A DNA stretch of 64,000 nt from Siphonodentalium dalli (Eukaryota; Mollusca; Scaphopoda; Gadilida; Siphonodentaliidae), in assembly GCA_032622095.1 (NCBI GenBank), contig CP136069.1:13874450-13938449 (forward strand). Direction: 5' to 3'. A program made the position numbers and the translations under genes. The notes under the pieces were generated by a model, which saw only the letters and a program-made list of their open reading frames with translations, had not been told where the DNA came from and did no database searches. The first letter of the stretch is position 1. Each line of letters opens with the position of its first letter. Shown one piece after another: positions 23,675-34,140 of the stretch.

Positions 23675-24019
23675 TTAACCCTTTCATGATGGGAACTGCA
23701 ACTGGCGCAACATTAAAGACCTTGTGCCAATTCATTCTCTTATATATGTGAGTCCACCAGGTCGCCTCACATATATAAGAGAATGCATTGGCCTAACAAT
23801 TTTTTATCAATTTTTCTTATATTCTTTAACAATTTTTTATCATTTTTTTCATTTTTTCTTCCATCTTTTAACAATTATAAAAAATAATATAAAATTTGTT
23901 AGGCCAAAGCATTCTCTTATATATGCGAGGCGACCTATGGTAAACATGCATATTTTAGAGAATGCATTGGCACAGGGTTTTCGCAAAAATTCAGGAAGCG
24001 CCCGTCATGAATGGATTAA
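23675..24019. mobile_element. C4 element, two hairpins, TTAA target
   Basis: TTAA at 23675-23678 and 24016-24019. Ends ttaaccctttcatgatggga and cccgtcatgaatggattaa. The second hairpin has lost symmetry (gacctatggtaaacatgcat). 345 bp. Confidence 0.9.
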
Positions 24020-24110
24020 CCTGATGGCTAACTACTATTCACGTCAGTAAGGACGTAAAATTTCATGTTGTGTGATATATGTCCATAAACTTGGGATCGA
24101 AATAAACATA

Positions 24111-24557
24111 TGTGACCCGCCATATCAAATCCAGTCGTAAGTCGGGATTTTTTTACCCTGTGCCAATGCATTCTCTTATATATGCGAGTCGACCATAGGT
24201 CACCTCGCATATATAAGAGAATGCATTGGCCTAACAATTTTTTACAATTTTAATAATTTTTTCTTGTATTCTTTAACAATTTTATAGTTTCACCCATACA
24301 GAGCCCCAGACAAACATGAGCAGACGACACTCTTCTATATGCTTCTATATATGTGTGGGGCTCCCTGCAGGGTAATGGATGTTTTTTATTTTATGTCCTA
24401 AAAATTGTAAGAAACATTTATTTTAAAAAAATGATAAAAAATTGTTAGGCCAATGCATTCTCTTATATATGCGAGGCGACCTATGGTCGACTCGCATATA
24501 TAAGAGAATGCATTGGCACAGGGTAAAAAAAATCCTGATTTGATATGGCGGGTCACA
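24111..24557 (+). mobile_element. C3 element, three hairpins
   Basis: Inverted ends TGTGACCCGCCATATCAAAT / its complement with TA on both flanks. Inside are two outer FamC hairpins and a central third hairpin (gagccccagaca ... tgtgtggggctc). No coding frame of substance. Confidence 0.95.
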
Positions 24558-24777
24558 TATGGGTTCTCTTGTTAAATTTCAAGGAAAAATCCCCTGAATG
24601 CTGCTTATTTGGGTCCCCCTATAATTTGTTTTTATTTCATTTGAAATCGCTGCTTTTCATATAAGAACCACTTATGTACGTGCTGCAAAATGATAATTAA
24701 GAATCAAACAAAAGCTAACACGGCTTCCCTTGGTTCTTACAGGACTAAACAAAGAACATGTTGGGTAATGACCCAAT

Positions 24778-24896
24778 TACAGTAATACTGAGAGCTTTCC
24801 GATGAATGGCAACAAGCCATATTTCCGACTAAATCCTGAAAAGTTACCCATAATTCTGCTGTGGTTGAGAAGTCGATTATTTAAGGCATTACTGTA
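24778..24896. mobile_element. FamB derivative, left arm lost
   Basis: Only TACAGTAATA remains of the left arm before gagagctttccgatgaatgg. The right arm is complete to actgta. Confidence 0.92.
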
Positions 24897-25012
24897 GTTC
24901 ACACCTGTACTCTTTATTTAATTTTGAGGAAATTTCACCCCTATACTATTATTCTGCCACCCCCTCCTACCGTGCCCCCTATGTTTATTTAGATCTCAAG
25001 AATACTGAGCAC

Positions 25013-25271
25013 CAATTGGTGCCTTGAAATAGTGTGTCTGTCATTTGCAGAATGAGGTCCCCAGAGGGTGAATTTAGTGATGCTACCATGCATAGCGGGC
25101 TAGCATCACCAAATTCACACCGTGGGAACCTCATTCTGCTGAGGTGTAAGCAGAATGAGGTCCCCAGAGGGTGAATTTGGTGATGCTAGCCCGCTATGCG
25201 GGGTAGCATCACTAAATTCACCCTCTGGGGACCTCATTCTGCAAATGACAGACACACTATTTCAAGGCTTG
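25013..25271. mobile_element. FamA two-hairpin MITE (A1) with perfect TSD
   Basis: Flanked by CTGAGCAC at 25005-25012 and 25272-25279. The left end is slightly altered (caattggtgccttgaaatag). Two hairpins. Confidence 0.95.
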
Positions 25272-25710
25272 CTGAGCACGGACCTATACTTCAGTGCACT
25301 ATAGCAGTCACCCATTATTTATAACTGCATGCATTCAGAGATTGGTGCATCGAAACAATTGTATATTGAAGTTTCAAACAGTGTATTATGAAAATCGTGA
25401 CAGATTTACGGACAGACAGACACACACACACAGACAAACACTTGGCTTTGTCTTAAATTGCAATTAATTGAAATATATGCAACAACACGTGTCTGTATTT
25501 GGTAAAGCATATAATTTCATAGATTTTTTTTGTTTGTTACTGGAAGTACTGACGGGATGAGAAACAGCAGTTTTAGGCAAGCATTATATATACTGTAAAA
25601 TACATTATGAAGATATAACCAATGTGATATATACATTCAATCAAACAAATTAAAAAAATAATTTATCCATTTATAGTGAAATCAGAACAATTCCATCAAA
25701 TTTCTTGAGA
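25272..25710. other. unique AT-rich spacer
   Basis: Contains a (ac)gacagacacacacacaca tract at about 25408-25440 reminiscent of repeat tails. Nothing else recognised. Confidence 0.45.
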
Positions 25711-26157
25711 CCATATCAAATCCAGTCGTAAGTCGGGATTTTTTTTACCCTGTGCCAATGCATTCTCTCATATATGCGAGTCGACCATAGGTCGCCTCGC
25801 ATATATAAGAGAATGCATTGGCCTAACAATTTTTTACAATTTTAACAATTTTTTCTTGTATTCTTTAACAATTTTATAATTTCACCCACACAGAGCCCCA
25901 GACAAACATGAGCAGACGACACCCTTCTATATGCTTCTATATATGTGTGGGGCTCCCTGCAGGGTAATGGATGTTTTTTATTTTATGTCCTAAAAATTGT
26001 AAGAAACATTTATTTAAAAAAAATGATAAAAAATTGTTAGGCCAATGCATTCTCTTATATATGCGAGGCGACCTATGGTCGACTCGCATATATAAGAGAA
26101 TGCATTGGCACAGGGTAAAAAAATCCCGACTTACGACTGGATTTGATATGGCGGGTC
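25711..26157 (+). mobile_element. C3 element, left end clipped
   Basis: Begins at ccatatcaaatccagtcgta, lacking tgtgacccg. All three hairpins and the right end ggatttgatatggcgggtca are present. Very similar to the copy at 24111. Confidence 0.94.
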
Positions 26158-26322
26158 ACATTTGGGTTCTCTTATTAAACTGGATCAGTTAATTTGACTT
26201 TAAATTTGATATGACAAGCACGAGACTATAAACTGATTAAATTCCTCAAGAGCCCCACTGATCAATAATCAAGCCTTAATAATGACTGTCTGTCAAAATT
26301 CACTCTCCCAGGGGTCCTCATG

Positions 26323-26453
26323 TACAGTAATGCCATAAGTAACACCGAGAGCTTTCCGATGAATGACAACAAGCCATATTTCCGACTAAATCCTGAAAAG
26401 TTACCCATAATTCTGCTGTGGTTAAGGGGTCGATTACTTTGGGCATTACTGTA
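26323..26453. mobile_element. FamB derivative, left arm mostly lost
   Basis: Left remnant TACAGTAATGCCATAAGTAA, then the intact right arm to actgta. A scrap of FamA (ttcactctcccaggggtcct) lies just upstream. Confidence 0.92.
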
Positions 26454-26620
26454 CTCTTAATATTTTTAACTTTTCGTGTTTTGACTCGGTCTGCGCGGTC
26501 TTTAAATATAACCTACCAAAAGTCATGTATTAAAATGCAAAAAAGATATACATGTACATCCGTCCCAGAATTGTGTTGATGGTTCTAGAAAAATATATGT
26601 GGTCGTGCATTCACCTGCGC

Positions 26621-26812
26621 CTATGGTATCAACACAGTGAAATATCCAGGGATTTTTTGGGGACACCTGTTTTTGGGCAATGATATTCCAAAGGCATATC
26701 CTGAAGGCCATGCAGTCTTAGTAAACTGAGCGTACATTTGCTCCCAAATATCAGATGCCAATTTCAAATTTTTATAGGTTGTCAGGCTCAGTGCTTTGAA
26801 ACTGTCTGACAT
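26621..26812 (-). CDS. possible exon, product unknown
   Basis: A 63-codon frame from an ATG at 26812 in non-repeat DNA. The peptide has a balanced composition (for example SDSFKALSLTTYKNLKLASD) unlike the repeat-derived frames. The plausible splice donor gcag|gtgaat lies just past the frame's stop, so a donor-linked exon would need another frame. No domain recognised. Confidence 0.15.
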   Translation of the reverse strand: MSDSFKALSLTTYKNLKLASDIWEQMYAQFTKTAWPSGYAFGISLPKNRCPQKIPGYFTVLIP

Positions 26813-27355
26813 TACGTCAGGTTGAAATATTGATGTAATTTTAAGGAAAATATCACTGGTAATGTGATATTTTGCAAAAATAAATTGATATATTGTGCTG
26901 TTAGTAGTTTTTAATTATTTGTTTTGCCAACATCTGGGTTTAATTTGCAGATGTATGATTATTTAATAACTTGGATTCTACAAAATATTGGAATTGGAAA
27001 ATTAATGATAGCCTATACCCTTACATGGTACTCGTAACAGCGCTGGGATCAGAGCAATTGAAGATTTCTATAACTTCATAGAATTGAGCATGAAATTGGC
27101 AAGCATGTTTGATGTTGTACAGGGCTTGCATATTTTGGCCTCGTCGGGGTAATTATTTTATCACTGGCCCGGGTGAGCAGATTTGCATTATCTATAGTAA
27201 AAAAGTGACAATTGAGAAGAGGAACATAATTGGGGGATAACACATCATTATTAGTTTCACTTGGCATTATTTCGGGTGATAAAAAAGACATGTCAGATCT
27301 TATTTTGAAATGTCAGACCATGTCTGTTTGGTGACTGACAAAATGTCAGTCAAAT
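26813..27355. other. unique spacer
   Basis: No family recognised. Near 27295-27350 there are several short caatgtcag/ctgacaaaatgtcag phrases, also seen near 41050. Confidence 0.4.
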
Positions 27356-27795
27356 AAATAAATGACAGACATACTATTTCAAGGCTTGTACACGAGACCA
27401 ATAGTTCAAGAAGCTGCTATAATGCTGCCACCAAATTCACCCTCTGGGAACCTCATTCTGCCGAGGCCTCAACTGTTATGGGAGACCTAGGATCAGACTG
27501 AAATTCACCATTTGAAGATGGTGATATACAATGTACGTTCACCCATCAGTCAACTAGATCATGCATTTTAAATTCTGAAAATTAGGGGATATAGAAACTG
27601 AACAGAAGAGAAAAAGTAACTAAAAACAATGTTAATTTTAGACCATAGATACCTCCCAGAAGATGAGGCCTAAGCAGAATGAGGTCCCCAGAGAGTGAAT
27701 ATAGTGATGCTAGCCCACTGTGCAGGGTATGGTCACAAATTCACCCTATGTAGACCTCATTTTGCACATGGCAGACACACTATTATTTCAAGGCA
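27356..27795 (+). mobile_element. FamA pieces: a tail and an A2 body
   Basis: 27356-27388 is a lone right end (aaatgacagacatactattt ... ggcttg). 27425-27795 is an A2 body beginning in the first hairpin's right arm and ending ctattatttcaaggc. Together they suggest a disrupted pair of copies. Confidence 0.8.
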
Positions 27796-27831
27796 AAGCC
27801 AAGGAATCCAATCTGCTATAATACTGCCCTG

Positions 27832-28134
27832 TTAACCCTTTGAGTGCCAGGTCGATTTTTGTATCAACCCATATACCCTGTGCCAATGCATTCTCTTATA
27901 TATGCGAGTCGACCATAGGCCGCCTCGCATATATAAGAGAATGCATTGGCTTAACCTTTTTTTTTTTTTTTTACAATTTTTTACAATTTTAATAATTTAT
28001 TCTTATATTCTTTAATAATTTATTCTTATATTCTTTAACAGACTTATTTTGTAGGTTTAGGGCCGATAAGATCGGCCCCTGGATTTTGTAGGTTTAGGGC
28101 CGATGAGATCGGCCCCTGGCACTCAAAGGGTTAA
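27832..28134 (+). mobile_element. C2 element, TTAA target
   Basis: TTAACCCTTTGAGTGCCAGG at the left, complementary right end, TTAA at both edges. One hairpin (about 27881-27955). The right-end segment ggtttagggccgatnagatc is duplicated in tandem. 303 bp. Confidence 0.95.
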
Positions 28135-28146
28135 GACAGTCAGTGG

Positions 28147-28650
28147 TTTCTATAAATAGAGGATCTACAACTCTTCCTCAGTTTATAGTGGAATTTATAA
28201 AATGAGTCTGGACGAGTTTTGTAAATTAATTCCGCTATAAACTGGGGACTAGTTGTAGATTATATTTATTACATGATACAAAACCTCGATTAAACATACT
28301 TAAATCAACAAATGGGATGTGAAAACTAACATCGGTTTCTATAACGCCTACGATGACGTTTCACGTAACTATGCATAGTACGTCCCAGATAAATTAAATC
28401 TCTTTCACACATTTAATGGCGTATATTTAATGAAATAATTTTTCAAACTCTTCATTCGTTAGAGTTTTGTTAGAAAAATAATGGAAGCCATAGTATTTTC
28501 AGACATAAAGTACGGAATGTAAACAGACAACAAACCGGAAGTCAATTAAAGGTCACCTGGCACTATTTACTGATATGAAATGGAACATTTAATATCACAA
28601 TTTATAGAATGGGTTTCTTGAATGGAACATTTAAGGGTATTATCATGTAA
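28147..28650 (+). repeat. dispersed repeat F, copy 2
   Basis: Reverse-orientation relative of 10850-11222. It opens with a hairpin (gatctacaac...gttgtagat) and continues through acttaaatcaacaaatggg, cataaagtacggaatgtaaa and accggaagtcaa. The outer left edge tagaggatctacaa also occurs at 12372. Confidence 0.7.
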
Positions 28651-29160
28651 TAACTCTAGATAACAAACTGTGTTGTATCCAAAGGATGTAGATCCAAAGG
28701 GTGTAGTTTAAGAATGCATGATGAATAAAAACTGTGCGATATATAAATTCAGTAACTGTCGGACATTTTGTCCAATGCAAATTTTTAAATAATCTGTATC
28801 TGTTTGGGTACTACTGGCCAAATCGGACAAAGAAAGTAAAAAATTAATAGTTCTTTTTTAATTTGAGATTATAATTCAGAGTGAATATAATAATGTCGTT
28901 TGTGAATTACATGTGTACAATTAATCAACGTGAAGTTTTTGAACTTTTGAAAACAAAAACTAAAATGTGTGCATCATTGACAAATAATAAGTCGATTGGA
29001 AATTTAAATACTCTCTCATACAGTACATCTGAATTTTGACAGGCACCATTTTGAAATATTTTGAGCTTTGAACCAAATCGAGATCTGTTCCACACCAATT
29101 GATTGAAAGTTCTTGAGGCAATAACTGTTTTTTTTAGATCAAGGCCAGTTGATTTCGACT
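28651..29160. other. unique spacer
   Basis: No repeat family recognised. The 87-codon minus-strand frame (28925-29188) runs into the next C1 element and is not supported. Confidence 0.4.
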
Positions 29161-29560
29161 TTAACCCTTTACCCAACAAACCGGCCAAAACCGGCCAAAT
29201 AAAGCTTCAACAGCCTAAAATATCTTCGGTCTGTCTCAATAGAACCATACAAATATGGATATCATTGGAACCGGCTCCTTGACCACATTGTGATAGTTAC
29301 AGTTATACCCTGTGCCAATGCATTCTCTTATATATGCGAGTCGACCATAGGTCGCCTCGCATATATAAGAGAATGCATTGGCCTAAAAAAAATCTTTTTT
29401 TAACACTTTTTATAATTTTTTCTTACATTCTTTAACAATTTTATAATTTTTAATGTGTTAAGCCAATGCATTCTCTTATATATGCGAGGCGACCTATGGT
29501 CGACTCGCATATATAAGAGAATGCATTGGCACAGGGCCCTTCTGTTGGGTAAAGGGTTAA
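29161..29560 (+). mobile_element. C1 element, two hairpins
   Basis: TTAA at 29161-29164 and 29557-29560, 400 bp. Full long arm, hairpins at about 29311-29382 and 29460-29532. Confidence 0.97.
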
Positions 29561-29713
29561 ATTGATATGACATCTAAGAGACTTAACTGATTACAATCGA
29601 TTGAGAGAAGTTCACAATCGATACTAAAATGATAGTCATGACATCACTGAAGTGGCACTTATCACAGAGAGTACCACCACAGAATGTCCCATATAGATGT
29701 CATGACTTAATAG

Positions 29714-30210
29714 ATGAATATCTCTCACATATCCTGAATTCAACTCTAAATATCCAATACACCCTCTTAATGGATGGATAGCTCCTATCAATATACGACT
29801 TTCTCCCATCTGGCTTTACAGGGAAATAGGTTATACAGCAAATCAATTGAACTAGTGTGTCTGTCATTTGCATAATGAGGTCCCCAGAGGGTGAATTTAG
29901 TGACGCTATCCCGCTAGCATCACCAAATTCACCCTCTGGGGATATCATTCTGCTTACACCTCAGCAGAATGAGGTTCCCTGAGGGTAAATTTGGTGATGC
30001 TAGCCCGCTGTGGGGTAGCATCACTAAATTCACCCTCTGGGGACCTCATTCTGCAAATGACAGACACACTATTTCAAGGCTTGCAGCAAATCAATTGAAT
30101 TCTCTGGAGAACTTAATGTCCTGGACAGGAAGCCCACACTGATAACATTCCCACAGTTTGTTTCAAATACAGAACATTAGAGCAACTGGGTAATAGAATT
30201 ACGACCTTTG
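29714..30210 (+). repeat. duplicated segment H, copy 1 (holds a FamA)
   Basis: The halves 29714-29843 and 30092-30210 align with 30917-31106 and 31276-31310 (caccctcttaatggatg, aggaagcccacactgataac). Copy 1 contains a FamA insertion that copy 2 lacks. Confidence 0.85.
29844..30083. mobile_element. FamA two-hairpin MITE (A1) in segment H
   Basis: Flanked by CAGCAAAT (29836-29843 and 30084-30091). The left end has a small deletion (caattgaactagtgtgtctg). The unoccupied form is in segment H copy 2 (atcaaatcaattgaactctc). Confidence 0.96.
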
Positions 30211-30220
30211 GGTGAGAATG

Positions 30221-30428
30221 TACAGTAATGCCCTAAATAATCGACTCCTTAACCACAGCAGAATTATGGGTAATTTTTCAGGATTTAGTCAGAAATACAT
30301 GTATGGCTTGATGCCATTCATCGGAAAGCTCTGTGAGAGCTTTCCGATGAATGGCAACAAGCCATATTTCCGACTAAATCTTGAAAAATTACCTCATTCT
30401 GCAAATGACAGTAAACTCAGGCTTGGAA
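30221..30428. mobile_element. FamB joined to a FamA right end
   Basis: The FamB left arm and most of the right arm run to gaaaaattacc. The sequence then continues as FamA (tcattctgcaaatgacag ... ctcaggcttg). Both families have attctgc near this point. Confidence 0.85.
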
Positions 30429-30460
30429 GGGTTAAATGAATCATGCCTTGAATATAAGAT

Positions 30461-30906
30461 TTAACCCTTTCAGTGCCAGGTCCGATTTTTGTATCAACCC
30501 ATATACCCTGTGCCAATGGATTCTCTTATATATGAGAGTCGACCATAGGTCGCCTCGCATATATAAGAGAATGCATTGGCCTAACAATTTTTCATCATTT
30601 GTTATTATTTTGTACAATTTTTTACAATTTTGATAATTTTTTCTTATATTCTTTAACAGACTTAATTATTTTGTGGGTTTAGTGCCAGGGAATCTTACGT
30701 TTTTCATGGGCATCAAAATTATTACTATGAATAGTTTTGAGTTATAACATGCCTAGGTTTTAACCAGTTTGTTTTTAAATTCGCTATAGCATGCTTAAGC
30801 ATTCCCAAAAATAATTCAACCCCAAAAAAAAATAAATAAAAAAATAAATAAAAAAAAACATTTGTTTTTTATTTTTTTTAGGGCCGAATTTACAGGAAAG
30901 GGTTAA
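30461..30906 (+). mobile_element. C2 element, long form
   Basis: TTAA at 30461-30464 and 30903-30906. One hairpin (about 30512-30583) and an extra internal piece (gccagggaatcttacgtttt, atgggcatcaaaattattac) also present at 49871-49990. The right end is degraded (ttacaggaaagggttaa). Confidence 0.93.
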
Positions 30907-30916
30907 ACAAAACAGG

Positions 30917-31310
30917 AAGATATCCAACACACCCTCTTAATGGATGTGTGGTTCACAACTTCACATATCAATAAAGGACTCGGAGATCTCTCCAATCTGA
31001 CATTGCAAGGAAATGGGATATACACATCAAATCAATTGAACTCTCTGGAGAAATGGATGACAGACAAGAAGCCCACATTCATCACATTCCCACAGTTGGT
31101 TTCATATATAGTAATGCCCTAATTAATCGACTTCTTAACCACAGCAGAATTATGGGTAATTTTTCTCCGAGAGCTCTCCGATGAATGGCAACAAGCCATA
31201 TTTACAACTAAAAACTGAAAAATTACCCATAATTCTGCTGTGGTTAAGAAGTCGATTAATTAGGGCATTACTGTACAGAACGTTAGAGGAACTGGGTTAT
31301 AGAATTAAGG
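30917..31310 (+). repeat. duplicated segment H, copy 2 (holds a FamB)
   Basis: Second copy of H, interrupted by FamB at a TA. One frame reads through it from 30940 (GLGDLSNLTLQGNGIYTSNQ), whereas copy 1 has stops in that frame, so it may be a decayed exon duplication. I do not recognise the product. Confidence 0.8.
31109..31273. mobile_element. FamB in segment H, shortened left arm
   Basis: TA at 31107-31108 and 31274-31275. The empty form in copy 1 reads gtttcaaatacagaacatta. cttcttaacc / ggttaagaag is a paired change on both arms. Confidence 0.95.
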
Positions 31311-31623
31311 TTCTTTAACATTTCTCTGGTAAAGGCTTTCATTTCAACTGAATGTTAGGCATTTTATTTGTTATTACTTGGTTTACGAATTTCCCTACCC
31401 AAAATAAATTTTAGTTTTCGTTTTTTTTATTCCCACCAATGCTGACCAATGGAAATATTAATCCAGACATATAAAAAAAATTAGAAAAGGGTCTAAGTTT
31501 GAGTAAATATACAACATCGATTTAACAGTAAAGCCTCCAAGTGATGTTTATGGTATTTAATGTCAATGCCAACATGGTGGACGCTGATATTGGCAATATT
31601 TTTTCATCTATCCGTATCATGCT
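31311..31623. other. AT-rich spacer
   Basis: Nothing recognisable. Confidence 0.45.
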
Positions 31624-32023
31624 TTAACCCTTTACCCAACAGAAGGGCCCTGTGCCAATGCATTCTCTTATATATGCGAGTCGACCATAGGTCGCCTCGC
31701 ATATATAAGAGAATGCATTGGCTTAACACATTAAAAATTATAAAATTGTTAAAGAATGTAAGAAAAAATGGTAAAAAGTGTTAAAAAAAGATTTTTTTTA
31801 GGCCAATGCATTCTCTTATATATGCGAGGCGACCTATGGTCGACTCGCATATATAAGAGAATGCATTGGCACAGGGCATAACTGTAACTATCACAATGTG
31901 GTCAAGGAGCCGGTTCCAATGATATCCATATTTGTATGGTTTTATTGAGACAGACCCAAGATAATTTAGGCTGTTGAAGCTTTATTTGGCCGGTTTTGGC
32001 CGGTTTGTTGGGTAAAGGGTTAA
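31624..32023 (-). mobile_element. C1 element, two hairpins
   Basis: TTAA at 31624-31627 and 32020-32023, 400 bp. Short arm on the left, long arm on the right. Confidence 0.97.
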
Positions 32024-32254
32024 AGAAACAGGAAATATATATAACAAAAATGTTTGCCGTGCTTGTTTTAGATGAAGAGATTATTATACAGCATATATTT
32101 TATTTTTCCGACCCTATTTTTGACAATGCCAATAAAAAAAAATTTCCTCCAACCTCCCCTACCTTTGAGCCCAAGAAATCCGTAATCCAAGTAATACAAA
32201 ATAAAATGCCTTAGAAGAAACCAGGTAATAAGAAGTGAGCATATTGATACTTCT

Positions 32255-32408
32255 TTAACCCTTTCAGTGCCAAATCCGATTTTTGTATCAACCCATATTT
32301 CCTTGATCATTTTTCAAATTTATTGATTATAATAATGTGATACATTGATGGAAAGAGCTCTTAGGAAATATGGGTTGATACAAAAATGGACTTCGCACTA
32401 AGGGTTAA
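32255..32408. mobile_element. C5 element, complete, without hairpin module
   Basis: TTAA at both ends, 154 bp. Ends ttaaccctttcagtgccaaa and ttcgcactaagggttaa. The arms (gatttttgtatcaacccata / tatgggttgatacaaaaa) are those of C2, but the centre is ccttgatcatttttcaaatt rather than the FamC hairpin. Confidence 0.94.
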
Positions 32409-32412
32409 GGCC

Positions 32413-32563
32413 TACAATAATGCCCTAAAAAATCAACTCCTTAACCACAGCAGAATTATGGGTAATTTTTCAGAATTTAGTCAGAAATATGGCTTGTTGC
32501 CATTCATCTCGTAAAGCTTTCACTGAGAGCTTTCCGATGAATGGCAACAAGCCATATTTCCCA
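32413..32563. mobile_element. FamB palindrome, truncated right arm
   Basis: Full left arm (aataatgccctaaaaaatca...), centre ctttcactgagag. The right arm stops at ccatatttccc. Confidence 0.88.
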
Positions 32564-32671
32564 AATTGTTCAATATACACGTACTTTACATGTAAACATT
32601 CTTAAAATGGATTCGTTCCCTTCACAGGGAGGTTTAACATGACACATAGTATATATAGGTCACAGTATAAA

Positions 32672-32822
32672 CAAGCCTTGAAATAGAGTGTCTGTCATTT
32701 GCAGAATGAGGTCCCCAGAGGGTGAATTTAGTGATGCAACCCCGCATAGCGGGCTAGCATCACCAAATTCACCCTCTGGGAACCTCATTCTGCAAATGAC
32801 AGGCACACTATTTCAAGGCTTG
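32672..32822. mobile_element. FamA single-hairpin form with perfect TSD
   Basis: 151 bp with caagccttg / caaggcttg ends and one hairpin. Flanked by AGTATAAA at 32664-32671 and 32823-32830. The simplest complete FamA in the window. Confidence 0.97.
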
Positions 32823-32830
32823 AGTATAAA

Positions 32831-33310
32831 GGCCCTTCCAAACAGCGTTCATCAAATTAAAAGACACTGGAGGCAATGGGTGCATGCACACAGAATGAGA
32901 TGTGGGCGAATCGCAGAAAACGCTGCCCAAGAATTACATCATGCAGTGTCCTAATCTGGCGGTCCGAAACCAAGTAAATTCCGCCATTTGCAATGATGGT
33001 ATAGAACAAAGACATTGGAAGCACAGCAGTTTTCGGTCTAGGTCAGTTTTTGACTGATTCTGCATCGCTTTGATACACCGCAGTAAATTTAAACAAAAAT
33101 AACAAAAGACTCTGAAACCCGGAAACATACAAGTAATAGATGCCAAAGACACATTTGCCGCCCGTATCGCGCAGCTAACACTGTGTGGAAGACCATTAAC
33201 AGGATGAATAAGCTGGACTTGCAGACATATACAAATTCAGCATGAATAAATTTGATAGAATTATTGGTTGTATCCTAGAATATTAATGCACACAGTAAGT
33301 GCAGACAACA
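32831..33310. other. unique spacer
   Basis: No repeat family recognised. The short frames on both strands have no supporting features. Confidence 0.4.
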
Positions 33311-33527
33311 TGCAGTAATGCCCTAAGTAATCGACTCCTTAACCACAGCAGAATTATGGGTAACTTTTCAGGATTTAGTCGGAAATATGGCTTGTTGCCA
33401 TTCATCGGAAAGCTCTCCCCGCGAGCTTTCCGATGAATGGCAACAAGCCATATTTCCAACTAAATCCTGAAATGTTACCCATAATTCTGCTGTGGTTAAG
33501 GAGTCGATTAATTAGGGCATTACTGCA
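33311..33527. mobile_element. FamB palindrome, TG/CA edges
   Basis: Nearly full arms. The edges read tgcagtaatg ... cattactgca rather than tacagtaatg ... cattactgta. Confidence 0.94.
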
Positions 33528-33686
33528 GCAGATTACCAAACGACCAGTATGATCTCATCTCAATTCAACATTAAATCCAGTAAATCCTTCATTATTATAA
33601 TGCTCCTAACTTGGTATGTCAGACAGACAGGGGCTAATAGCTACAATGCATGACTGCAAATCATGGCTGTCATAATAAAAGAGATA

Positions 33687-33894
33687 TACAGTAATGCTCT
33701 AATTAATCGACCTCTTAACCACAGCAGAATTATGGGTAACTTTTCAGGATTTAGTCGGAAATATGACTTGTTGCCATTCATCGGCGAGAGCTTTCCGATG
33801 AATGGCAATAAGCCATATTTTCGACTAAATCCTGAAAAGTTACCCAAAATTCTGCTGTGGTTATAAGCAGTCGATTAATTAGGGCATTACTGTA
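33687..33894. mobile_element. FamB palindrome
   Basis: TA at both edges. The left arm is short by about six bases at the centre (catcggcgagagc). The right arm carries tataagcagtc. Confidence 0.94.
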
Positions 33895-33989
33895 TACTAG
33901 GTGAAACAGGCTCCCTATGGGTTGATGAACCATTTCTCAGAGTTCGATCAGCCCTGTTTACATTAATAGACCCCCATCAGTCATGAATG

Positions 33990-34140
33990 CGGTATCATTT
34001 CTGATATATAATTGGTACATTGGGTTCGGTACGTCCAAAACAATTAGTCGACGTACAGTTCGACACCATTTTTACGATTCCGTTATTATAGATAATCAAT
34101 TCTAAGTTCAGGACAGCGCATGCACATTAACAGAGGCATC
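33990..34140 (+). repeat. local duplicated segment Y, copy 1
   Basis: The stretch tcattt...gatatataattggtacatt through gttattatagataatcaatt and agttcaggacagcgcatgca recurs at 36660-36869. It leads directly into satellite units in both places. A short version (attggtacattaggttcagt) is at about 35584. Confidence 0.8.
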
